This document shows, one piece after another, positions 46,737 through 57,267 of a stretch of 64,000 nucleotides of DNA. The first letter of the stretch is position 1. Every line of letters begins with the position of its first letter. The stretch comes from Eudorina sp. 2006-703-Eu-15 (lineage: Eukaryota > Chlorophyta > Chlorophyceae > Chlamydomonadales > Volvocaceae). Where the stretch lies: positions 109,784 through 173,783 of the forward strand of contig BDSI01000189.1 of NCBI GenBank assembly GCA_003117195.1, written 5' to 3'. The notes under the pieces are model-generated. The model was not told where the DNA came from and did not search any database. It worked only from the letters and a program-made list of their open reading frames with translations. Position numbers and translations under genes: made by a program.

Positions 46737-49128
46737 TTAGACCATGTTTGCTGACGGCCGGAACGGCGCCCCGTACACCGTCACTTTGCTGGGCTGCGAC
46801 GTCCGAATGCCCAGCTTTCCTTGGCTCTTTGCTTGCCCGTAGTACAACTGCGGAATTCGAGTGGGTTGAGTAGGACGGGCACGCGGAGCGTGAGCACACG
46901 CAAGCGACAAGCCGACCCGCCCCCAATGTCACAGAGTACCGTATAGTGGGGATGGCGGAAAGGTGGCGACGCCGTTGCGAGGGGCGCTGCGAGGAGCAGT
47001 GGCTCCCCGTGTCCATAGCTAAAATGCGACTCTGAGGCGCCCGGGTCTTCCATCCTCCGTCTCCCAGCCTTACCAAACCCCCTCCAAGCCCGCCCGCCCA
47101 GGCCCCCCGGATCTTGTCCCTCGCCCGTATGACACATTCATAACCGAATCCACCTGATCCAGTTTGAACGTCGGCCCAGCACAGTCCCGTCCCCCAACAC
47201 AGCCCGTTCTAGCTCTTCCACCCCCAACAAACGCAACCGCGCACCCAGCCAACCAACCCGGCCAACACACCCATTCCTATCGCCCCCATTCCAACTCACG
47301 TGCGCGTTGGCCAGTCCATTGTCCGACACGAACTCGGTGCCCGTGAACGAGTTGGTGAAGAAGGTCATGAGGCCCGTGTTGCTGTTTATGTTGTGGTTGC
47401 GCTCCTGCTGCACCTTGCCCTCCACCACCGCCAGGCCCTGCTCTCCCGTCGAGGTGACGGACGAGGGGATGCGGACCGTGTGCTGCGAGGGGGCCTCCAC
47501 GTTGCGCGCCGCCTGCGGCTTGAAACCCGTGTAGCCCGGCAGCCGCCCCCGCGGGTACTGGTCCAGCTGGTAAGGCAGGGAGCGGGCCTTATGGTCGGGC
47601 CGCGGCTCCGCCGCCTCTCCTTGCACCGCGCCCTCCGGCGTCGCGTACGTCGACGCGGGGATGTGCCCGGTGTAGCGGGGGATGTGGCAGACGTTGCGGG
47701 TGGTGCCGGGTGCCAGGTCGCGCGTGGTGGACAGCCGCGTCATGACGGTCTTGTCGGGCGCCTGCCGCGACATGGGGTCGTGGCCCTCGCCGCCGTAGTC
47801 GGCACCGTACGTGCTGTACGTACGGCCCATCCCGGGGTTCATCACCCGCGGCAGCACCTTGAACCTGGGGTCACCCATCTGCGGGTCACGCGGGCCAGCC
47901 AGCGCCGTGTCCGTGGCGATGCGGGCCGTCTTGTCGGTCATGATGCCGTACGAAGTCTGATATCCCGGCAGCTCCCCCGCCGGCGTCGGCCTCGTGGCGG
48001 GCCGTCGCTCGGGTGAGCACATTGCCGTACTGGCCGCCTGCGCGCTAGTCGCCTCCGCCACCGCCGCCAGGGACTTACGCTGCAAGTCCAGGATGCTTCC
48101 GCCACTGCCGGGACGTGCCACGGTCTGGATGCCGATGCCGCGGGCAGTCGCCTCGGCGCGGGCCCGTGGGTCGGCGCTGATGCTGCGTCGGAGGTCCCCC
48201 GCCTGGCGCGCCGCCTCGTAGCCCACAAGCGTGCAGGCCAAACCCTCGGAACGGTTCAGCTGCGCCGCCGCCGTTTCCCCGCCATTCAGAACCTCGGCTC
48301 TGTAGGTGGTGGTGGAGGTGAAGGGCAGCTGGGAGGGCAGCTTGCGATCAGCGATCCAGTAGCCGCCACCCGTCTTGTTGACGGGCTGCGTGTCCGCAGG
48401 GGATTTGCGGAAATCATCGCCGTACCTGGGGTGTCGACGGGGCGAGGTTTCGCGCAACGGGTAACAGGAAGCATTATGTGTCAGGAGGATGGAAGAGCAC
48501 GGGACCAGGGGACAACACTGGCGGGCACCAGCGGAAACGGTTACGGAACCGGAAAAAAGGCCACGTGAGATCGTGGAATGTCGGCCCGACCCGTGCGGAA
48601 TCTGGCGTAGTGTCTGCCTTCCTACAAACTCCGGCGCATACCTCCCCCTCCACGCACAGGTCCCGCGCGCGCGACAGAATGAACGTGCGCACTGTGCTTA
48701 CAATGAAGCTTTCCTCGGGTCGACTGTATTCAATGTTAGCTGCTGCGTCGCGTTTGTCGACGCGGGCCGGCCGGTGTGTTCGAAGCCCTTCACGGGCACT
48801 TGGACAGTGGCGCCCGCGGATATGTAACCAGTGTACCCTGGAATTCCAACCAAGCTATTATACGCCAGCATGCTCTTGTTGCCGGCCTGGGGGACACCAC
48901 GGGAAGCAAAGAGTTGCAGACAAATGCAGACGACGGCCCGTTGTTCTCTACCCGCAGCATCCAAGCAAATCCAATCAGAAATAATGACAAAATAACAAAG
49001 TATCATATCTTCTACAAAAGGTGCCCAGAGCGCACAGGGGGACGCGGCTAACGCAACAAGCTGACCTGATTTGGGCCCTTGTGTACATGATCGAAAAGAG
49101 TGGTGCCAAGGAGTTCCAGTTGAGACAT
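46737..49128 (-). CDS. FAM166/CIMIP2-like ciliary microtubule-associated protein
   Basis: Exons 49128-49066, 48886-48702, 48425-47300, 46847-46737 (TAA) join in phase to 494 residues. The start MSQLELLGTTLFDH is 21 codons before the first intron. Repeated Pro-Gly-Tyr-type elements mark the family: IPGYTGYISAGATVQVPVKG, IPRYTGHIPASTYA, LPGYTGFKPQAARN, GELPGYQTSYGIM, NPGMGRTYSTYG. The intervening sequence is Ala/Arg/Thr-rich. FTNSFTGTEFVSDNGLANAH runs across the last intron into LYYGQAKSQGKLGIR and the terminus VYGAPFRPSANMV. FAM166/CIMIP2 and related DUF2475 proteins bind inside axonemal doublet microtubules, so a flagellar microtubule-inner-protein role is inferred. All four junctions fit (phase 0, TT|G, 0). 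There is no N-terminal targeting signal. Confidence 0.8.
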
Positions 49129-49792
49129 GTTCGTCGCCTTCCTCTCACTTGGGAACTAAGCTTGCACTAGTGCCACCGATGACTTGCGTTAAACGATGTC
49201 TACATAAGGGAAGAAAGCATTTTAATGACGCACACTCTGCAAAGGCAAGGTAGTGGGCATTCAAGTTTTGGGAGGAGTCTTAGAGCGCGTACGACGCATC
49301 TGGTACTGGGTTGCGTACACGCAATGGATTATAGTACCAATTTGTCAAACTTTAAACCGGAACTTTATTACCTGTTTAATTTCAACTCTGTAACCTTGCG
49401 ACGGCACGCATGCATCTCAACTGAATCCAACAACGTCCAGCCCCACCAACTCGGCATCCGAACAACCTCATAAGTTCCATATTATACCACAACCTAGCAT
49501 CGTCGTCGACGCCGTGCTAGTTGCGAGATCCAAACACCACACGTGAACCAGCCCCCTACCAACCCTGGGTGAACTGGTGGGTTCGGCGTAAGATGCCTAA
49601 ACAATCCACGTTGGACGCAGAAACCATGCGTCGACGGGCTCACTGCAGTACTCGAGGTCCACTGCAACTGCGACTGCAGCAGTGACGGCCAAACCCGCCG
49701 ACTGCGACGGAGACGGCGGGCAGGATCATGACCGCACTCCGTGACTTGCTGTAACGGTCTCGCGGACCCTTATTTCATCCCGCCGCACTCCT
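49129..49792. other. AT-richer upstream region of the ciliary gene
   Basis: Presumed promoter and 5'UTR of the minus-strand ciliary gene. No coding exon seen. Confidence 0.45.
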
Positions 49793-50578
49793 TCACACTT
49801 CGTGCTTCCGCGTGACCTCATGCCCTTGAGTGAAGGTGTTGAGAAACACCGCCCGGTCAATGTCTATTGCCTCCGCCTGCATGGCGCATTCCTGTTGCCG
49901 GGACAAAGACTGGCAAGCCACGTCTAAAGTGATGACGGTCGCATCTGGCATGCAGCAGGGGCCGATATCGCAGGACTCCGGGATCGACGGTGACTCCGCA
50001 CCCACCCACCCGCGCTCCGCACCTGGCACCGTCTGGTGCACCAACTCGCTCGTCCTCAGACCAACCATCGACAGATCCCCGCTGCCGCACCTCACCCCCG
50101 CCTCCTCATGCGCACGTGCGACTTGCATGAGCACGGGATAAGGCCCTCCGCCCGGGGCATGGGGAAGGTCCAAGTGTGGCGACAGCTGTGCCGCCCTCCC
50201 GTTCCGTATCACTCCGCCGCCTCACCCCAGCGGCCCAGACCTCCTGCGGGTCAGGACAGCGTCGGCGCCGGCCCCACCGCGCGGAGATCCCCACCGGTGG
50301 GGATTGAAAGGAGAACAACACGTCCGTCAAATCCTAAGAAATTACGAGGGTGCCTGGTCAAGCCACAGCGTGCAGGGTAGGGTTCGGGGAGCCTGAGCCG
50401 AGAGCCACACCTGTAGTCCAGCCAGCCAGCCAGCCGCTCATCCTCTCCATCCGAGCGGCCGAGGCTGTTGCTCCACTCCATGCAGTATGTCCCAATGTCC
50501 GTCGGGGCACCGGCCGCTGCTCTCTCCACGACCCACTTCGCATTCCGTGTCAGGGTTTGCTCCCCGATCCTGATACGC
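49793..50578 (-). CDS. Unrecognised gene, partial exon model
   Basis: Three exon candidates: 50578-50411 (RIRIGEQTLTRNAKWVVERA, then GTYCMEWSNSLGRSDGEDER, LAGWLDYR), 50185-50023 (VLMQVARAHEEAGVRCGSGD, LSMVGLRTSELVHQTVP) and 49944-49793 (TVITLDVACQSLSRQQECAM, ending GHEVTRKHEV, TGA). The last two join in phase (CCA G|AT GCG). The first ends in phase 2 while the second needs phase 0, so a small exon or a different boundary is missing between them. No signal peptide, membrane segment or known domain was identified, and the 5' end is not found. It lies upstream of the ciliary gene on the same strand. Confidence 0.4.
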
Positions 50579-52020
50579 CTGCGTCTGGCCTTACCTGCGG
50601 AACCACATCCCAACCCAGCACAGCCCGGTAGCCCGCCACCGCCTCCTCGGAGCCGCCCAGCACCTCCAGCGCCTCACCCCTGACCGCAATAACCCCTCCC
50701 TTTCCTCAAAATCCCTCGCTGAAATCCGTCGCAACCGATGGCTGGACTCGCCTCAGCTGACCCCTCCCTCGACCCACCCTCACTCCAACCTACCCACCCA
50801 GCGATCCACCTCCCTCCACAGCCAAGGAGTAAATTATGACGGCTGTAAATGAGTTGCTTCGCCTCTACGTCCGATGATGCCGTTGGCTGTCGTTGCTGAG
50901 CTACGCTGTTGCATTGCAATTGCCAGGGCTTCGTGCGCAACACTCGTACTATCACAGCTTTGTGTGAGAACTGGCAGTAAGTTGCTCCCATCAGTTGTTG
51001 GCTGCGTGACCAAAATCCTAAGCCCAGATTTCAGGAAGATATGTAAACATTTATCAAGTCTTAGTGCAACAATGTTCAAGCAAACTTGGTCGTTGTTATT
51101 TATCTGCCCTCAATTCAAACAGGACGACAGTTGGAAACACACTGCAGCCTTTTCCATCACAGTCATTCCTCTCTGTTGCGCAACGTGAAGATTTGCATGA
51201 AACGTTAAGCCGCGGACAAAGTTTGAAGAGCACGGAGAACAAAACAGCGGTGACCGTCGCCAATGAATAGGCTCTGCAATTACCGACATCTACAGGTAAG
51301 CTGGTGGACAGTAAAAGACCCTTTGCTTTAGGAAGCGTGTTCATGAATGTACGGTGTAATGCTTGGCAGCGGTGAAGTACGGCAGTCGCAACCAAGATCA
51401 AATCAATGTCGCTGTGTCCAAAACATACAATCGGAACAACAACTCTAAGCGTGGCGTAGTCTAGTGATCCGCCGGGGCTAACGCTGGCTAGGAGTGGCTG
51501 CTGCTGGTTGAGGCAGTTGAGGCCCGGCGACCGCCAAAGCAGTTCCCCCGGGACTGAGACTGGCGAGCGGGGGGCCACTGTCCTTCCCCCTGACAGTGAC
51601 CCCCCTTACCTTTATTTTAACACACACGCGCACCCGTACGGCAATCAACCGCCGGCACGCCCGCCCGCTCCCTCTTGACACGAGGGAAGGGCTTGGCATC
51701 ACTCAGACCCTCGTACACACCCATCACTGCCACCACCAATGAAGCACGCGTCAACCCTACGGCAAGGTACACATCTTCCACAATGCCCACAAAGAACTCC
51801 TGATTTTGTTTGTATGAAACTCCTCTGGCAATGCAATCCTGCCTCCCCAGTTTTCCTTTCGATCCCCAAAAATTCCCCATTCAACAATACTTTCAACACT
51901 GCGCCTAACGGTCAAAAGTCCGATGGCACAGTCCCAGCTAGCCGCAGCCGGCCCTCAGCCACCACAGCTCCCCAAGCACGCCGCGTCACATTGGCGGCAC
52001 GCAATTCTCCTTGGCTGCCG
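50579..52020. other. Stretch before the 2.37-kb repeat array
   Basis: AT-richer from about 50850 to 51900. May contain upstream exons of the unrecognised minus-strand gene, but none could be placed. Confidence 0.4.
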
Positions 52021-52929
52021 CCGGATATCGTGATGCCTGCTCGCTGGGTAAAGGTGCTGCCGCCCATCGCTCCACCGCCGAGAAGGCAAAGGACGAAGAC
52101 GACACGTGTGCCCACGTGTTCGATGTCGCTGCAGCCCCGCAGTCCGGAGGCGCTGACCTGGACCAGCTAACGCGAGCAGAGTCCGCCTGCGTGAGGAGCA
52201 CCGGAGAGAGGAAGAAGGGAGGGAATGAGCGCACGCGTTCCAACGACCAAAACTATTTGGTGTACGGTAAATGTTGTTACCGTGTACGGAGGCTGAGCTG
52301 CGCTGACGGCTGAGCTGAGCTGCCCCGCTGGGCCGCGCGAAGGCTTCACGACCTTGATCGCTCCGAAAGCCCCCTACTGGCCCTCGCACGTCGCCCAAGC
52401 GCGCGGCTCGGGGCCCGGTGCTCAGACCCTCAACCTTGGTGGCTCCTCAGTCCCGGTAGACCTACAGCGCAAGGGGACGCCGGGGGAGGAGGAGGGCAGA
52501 GCGGCCGTCGGCGGAGCGGTCTGACTGCCAGTACCATCGGCGAAGGTGGCGGCCTGGACTGAAAGCTGTCGCTGCTGACGGGGACGTCCGTTGCCGTCGC
52601 CGTTGGAATTGAAGTGTGTACCTGCAAGCAAGTGGGACGCACGCATTCAGCCACACGTACTACGCAGGGCATTCAGCTGCGAGTGCATCAAACCGGTTCT
52701 GACGTACGGTACCTTCGTAGTGTGAGTTGCAGTCGGCAGGCGCTGACCCCGACCAGATAACGCGACCAGGGCGAGGGGCCTGCGCGAGGAGCATCGCAGA
52801 GGGAGAGAAGGGCGGGAGTCAGCGCAAGCCTCCCCAGCACCAAAACTGGGTAGCGTGCGGTAGTGTACGGTAGTTGTTGTAAACCAAGGGCGTGTACGGA
52901 GGCTGAGCAGCGCTGACGGTTGAGCTGCG

Positions 52930-52994
52930 CTGACGGCTGCGCGGTACTGGTCGAGGATGCCGTCGACCCAGTCCTCGGAGGGCCGCATCCTGAC
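52930..52994 (-). other. Exon-like block A in the repeat (VRMRPSEDWVDGILDQYR)
   Basis: Follows an acceptor-like CCGCGCAG and reads VRMRPSEDWVDGILDQYR, then AAVS, with GC-ending codons. The same block is near 55365, 57745, 60117 and 62483 in the later units with this peptide unchanged. Not recognised; no donor could be fixed. Confidence 0.4.
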
Positions 52995-54059
52995 CTGCGC
53001 GGATGGTACATACGGAGGCAAGCCGGGAGTCAAACGCGCATACGATTACGTGGACGGGACAGCAACGTGGGGCCGGACAGCAGACACGCAGGCAGTCATC
53101 AGGCGGACAATCAAGCAAGCAACGACCGAGTACGTGCGCACCACCGATGTGGACACGCATGACCACGCCGCAAGATGCAACAAACACAAGTGCGTGCGTG
53201 CAAGTGCGTGCACAGCCTCATCAACTGACCCGCGGGTCCAACATGTGTCGTCTTCCCTGCTCGGGGCGTCTTTCGAGACACGGCCGCCCTGCCCGCCCGG
53301 AACGTACCTGGGAGCTCACACACGCCCGCAGAAGTCACGAGCAGTCGGCGACGCGGCATCAGAGGTGGAACCGGCCTGGGGGCCCGGGGGATGAAGCTCG
53401 GTGACAGGCGGCGGTGCTGCTGCACGGGCAGCGGTGCTGCTGGCACCGCCACCCGCGGGAATCGGGCCCCTGCTGCGGAAGGCCACGATAGCAGAGGTGG
53501 CTGGTGTCTTAGCTCGCCGCAGCCGCTGTAGCAGCTGTAGCAGCGGCGGCGGCGGCGGTGGCGGCGGTGGCTGCAGCCGCGGCGGCGGCGTGCATGTTAC
53601 GCATGCGGCGCTATGGCCGCCGCCCGCACCCGGAGCTGCCGCCGCCGCCGCCGCGGAGGCCGCCGTCAGTGGCAGCGACAGCAGTGTAGGCGACGGGGGA
53701 GCCACATGAAGCGGCGGGGGCGCGGATGACGTACGGCGCCTTGGACGGTGACGTCGCCACGGGCAGCTCCCCTCTTTCTGGGTGGCGGAGGCGGATGGTG
53801 CGGTCGGTCGCGACGGCGGTGTCGGAGGCGGGAATCCCGTGGGTACAAGCTGCCGTTCTTCCCCGGCTGACGGCCCCGGCGCCGCCGCCGCTGGTGCCCC
53901 GCCCGCGGAGTGACACGCCGCTGCAGACTTTAAAGGTTTCGGCTGGGGCGCCTCCGCCGCTGGATGTACATGTCGCTGGATGTACGACTGACGCTGCCGC
54001 CGCCGCCGCCACCGCCGCCGCTGGCGCGGCCTCGTCCGCGTTGCGGCGCACCGTCTGTC

Positions 54060-54296
54060 CCTTGCGGCGGCGGCGGCGTAGCACGTCGTCGCGGAGGGCG
54101 CGAACAAGGGCGTGACGTGGGCGATGCTTCCGATGTGGCCCATGTTGCCGGTGAGGGTGGTGCGGCTGGCCACGGCGGTCTGTAGGACAATGGCAGTGAC
54201 GGGGTGCAGGGCGAGGTTGCCCCGCCGGTCGGCGGAGAGGGCCATGGAGGCGCCGCGGCCGGGGAAGACGCTGACGTGGACGACCTGTGCGAGGAC
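54060..54296 (-). other. Exon-like block B in the repeat (RRGNLALHPVTAIVLQTAVA)
   Basis: After an acceptor-like CTCAGGCAG the frame reads VLAQVVHVSVFPGRGASMAL, then SADRRGNLALHPVTAIVLQ, TAVASRTTLTGNMGHIGS, IAHVTPLFAPSATTCY with strong GC3 bias, then runs into Arg/Ala/Pro-rich sequence. Recurs in every unit. The frame through FPGRGAS is intact in units 0 and 2 but broken by single-base loss in units 1, 3 and 4. A third segment further on (IRLRNPERGELPVA, APYVIRAPAA) lies in another frame. Function unknown. Confidence 0.4.
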
Positions 54297-54890
54297 CTGC
54301 CTGAGGCAGGCGCGGCGGGCAAAAGGACAGGCGGGGATATCAGTAAGGCAGCAGTGAGGGTAATAAATGCCCGGCACAGGCGGCAACCAAGGAGCATTGT
54401 CGCCATTGCAACGCAGTCCCGCCCCGCCCCTCTCGCCACCCGTTCACTGACCAGGCCTAGCGAGCGATCGTATCCCACTGCGCCGCCACCCGACAGAGCC
54501 GCACAGCGAGGTCCTTATTCGTCCACCCGTTCGCACGACCCAACCTCCAACCCTACCATATCCATGCCCCACCCATCGCCCCTCCATCGCCATGGCCACC
54601 ACAACCGCCACAAAACGGTCATCACAACAACCTCAACCACCCCTCACCTGAACCGGTTGACGTCGACAGCACCACCGCCGTCGCCGCCTCAGCCTCGCTC
54701 CGCGCCTCGCCCACCCCCACAATCGCATGGCTGCTACCACCGCCGCTGCTGGTGTCAGGGAGGCGCCAAGGAGGGAGGGGGCGGCAGTGCGCGGAGGGGT
54801 AAACAATAAGACCAGCGCACCACAATCCTACTAAACATGATGGGATAAAGATGCGCACGACAAAATCGAAAGCGATCTCCTCCTCCTCCG

Positions 54891-57267
54891 CCGGATATCG
54901 TGATGCCTGCTCGCTGGGTACAGGTGCTGCCGCCCGTCGCTCCACCACCGGGAAGAATATACTGTCTTCGCCGTTGGAAGTGAAGGTGCGAGGCGTGTGT
55001 ACCTGCAAGCAAGTGGGACGCACGCATTCAGCCACACGTACTACGCAATGCATTCAGCTGCGAGTGCATCAAAGCGGTTCTGACGTACTGTACCTTCGTA
55101 GCGCGAGTAGCAGTCCGCAGGCGCTGCCCCGACCAGATAACGCGACCAGGGCGGGGGCCTGCGCGAGGAGCATCGCAGAGGGAAAGAAGGGAGGGAGTGA
55201 GCGCAAGCGTTCCCAGGACCAAAACTGGGTTGCGTGCGGTGATGCACGGTAGTTGTTCTCAACCAAGGGCGTGTACGGAGGCTGAGCAGCTCTGACGGCT
55301 GAGCTGCGCTGACGGCTGCGCGGTACTGGTCGAGGATGCCGTCGACCCAGTCCTCGGAGGGCCGCATCCTGACCTGCGCGGATGGTACATACGGAGACAA
55401 GCCGGGAGTCAAACGCGCATACGATTACGTAGACGGGACAGCAACGTGGGGCCGGACAGCAGACACGCAGGCAGTCATCAGGCGGACAATCAAGCAAGCA
55501 ACGACCGAGTACGTGCGCACCACCGATGTGGACACGCATGACCACGCCGCAAGATGCAACAAACACAAGTGCGTGCGTGCAAGTGCGTGTACAGCCTCAT
55601 CAACTGACCCGCGGGTCCAACATGTGTCGTCTTCCCTGCTCGGGGCGTCTTTCGAGACACGGCCGCCCTGCCTGCCCGGAACGTACCTGGGAGCTCACAC
55701 ACGCCCGCAGAAGTCACGAGCAGTCGGCGACGCGGCATCAGAGGTGGAACCGGCCTGGGGGCCCGGGGATGAAGCTCGGTGACAGGCGGCGGTGCTGCTG
55801 CACGGGCAGCGGTGCTGCTGGCACCGCCACCCGCGGGAATCGGGCCCCTGCTGCGGAAGGCCACGATAGCAGAGGTGGCTGGTGTCTTAGCTCGCCGCAG
55901 CCGCTGTAGCAGCTGTAGCAGCGGCGGCGGCGGCGGTGGCGGCGGTGGCTGCAGCCGCGGCGGCGGCGTGCATGTTACGCATGCGGCGCTATGGCCGCCG
56001 CCCGCACCCGGAGCTGCCGCCGCCGCCGCCGCGGAGGCCGCCGTCAGTGGCAGCGACAGCAGTGTAGGCGACGGGGGAGCCACATGAAGCGGCGGGGGCG
56101 CGGATGACGTACGGCGCCTTGGACGGTGACGTCGCCACGGGCAGCTCCCCTCTTTCTGGGTTGCGGAGGCGGATGGTGCGGTCGGTCGCGACGGCGGTGT
56201 CGGAGGCGGGAATCCCGTGGGTACAAGCTGCCGTTCTTCCCCGGCTGACGGCCCCGGCGCCGCCGCAGCTGGTGCCCCGCCCGCGGAGTGACCCGCCGCT
56301 GCAGACTTTAAAGGTTTCGGCTGGGGCGCCTCCGCCGCTGGATGTACATGTCGCTGGATGTACGACTGACGCTGCCGCCGCCGCCGCCACCGCCGCCGCT
56401 GGCGCGGCCTCGTCCGCGTTGCGGCGCACCGTCTGTCCCTTGCGGCGGCGGCGGCGTAGCACGTCGTCGCGGAGGGCGCGAACAAGGGCGTGACGTGGGC
56501 GATGCTTCCGATGTGGCCCATGTTGCCGGTGAGGGTGGTGCGGCTGGCCACGGCGGTCTGTAGGACAATGGCAGTGACGGGGTGCAGGGCGAGGTTGCCC
56601 CGCCGGTCGGCGGAGAGGGCCATGGAGGCGCCGCGGCCGGGAAGACGCTGACGTGGACGACCTGTGCGAGGACCTGCCTGAGGCAGGCGCGGCGGGCAAA
56701 AGGACAGGCGGGGATATCAGTAAGGCAGCAATGAGGGTAATAAATGCCCGGCACAGGCGGCAACCAAGGAGCATTGTCGCCATTGCAACGCAGTCCCGCC
56801 CCGCCCCTCTCGCCACCCGTTCACTGACCAGGCCTAGCGAGCGATCGTATCCCACTGCGCCGCCACCCGACAGAGCCGCACAGCGAGGTCCTCATTCGTC
56901 CACCCGTTCGCACGACCCAACCTCCAACCCTACCATATCCATGCCCCACCCATCGCCCCTCCATCGCCATGGCCACCGCAACCGCGACAAAACGGTCATC
57001 ACAACAACCTCAACCACCCCTCACCTGAACCGGTTGACGTCGACAGCACCACCGCCGTCGCCGCCTCAGCCTCGCTCCGCGCCTCGCCCACCCCCACAAT
57101 CGCATGGCTGCTACCACCGCCGCTGCTGGTGTCAGGGAGGCGCCAAGGAGGGAGGGGGCGGCAGTGCGCGGAGGGGTAAACAATAAGACCAGCGCACCAT
57201 AATCCTACTAAACATGATGGGATAAAGATGCGCACGACAAAATCGAAAGCGATCTCCTCCTCCTCCG
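54891..57267. repeat. Tandem array unit 1 (2377 bp)
   Basis: Full unit from CCGGATATCG to the next CCGGATATCG. Carries private variants around 55096-55135 (GCGCGAGTAGCAGTCCGC) and a one-base loss in the GGCCGGGG run near 56640 that shifts block B. Confidence 0.97.

Larger units (their letters stand above)
52021..54890. repeat. Tandem array unit 0 (first, atypical, 2.87 kb)
   Basis: Starts with the unit-opening CCGGATATCGTGATGCCTGC. Bases 52021-52083 match the unit start, but 52084-52600 is replaced by about 500 bp that includes a diverged older copy (about 52140-52330) of the block found at 52735-52940. From about 52602 it follows the other units closely (offset about 2370). Holds intact versions of the two exon-like blocks. 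Confidence 0.9.
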
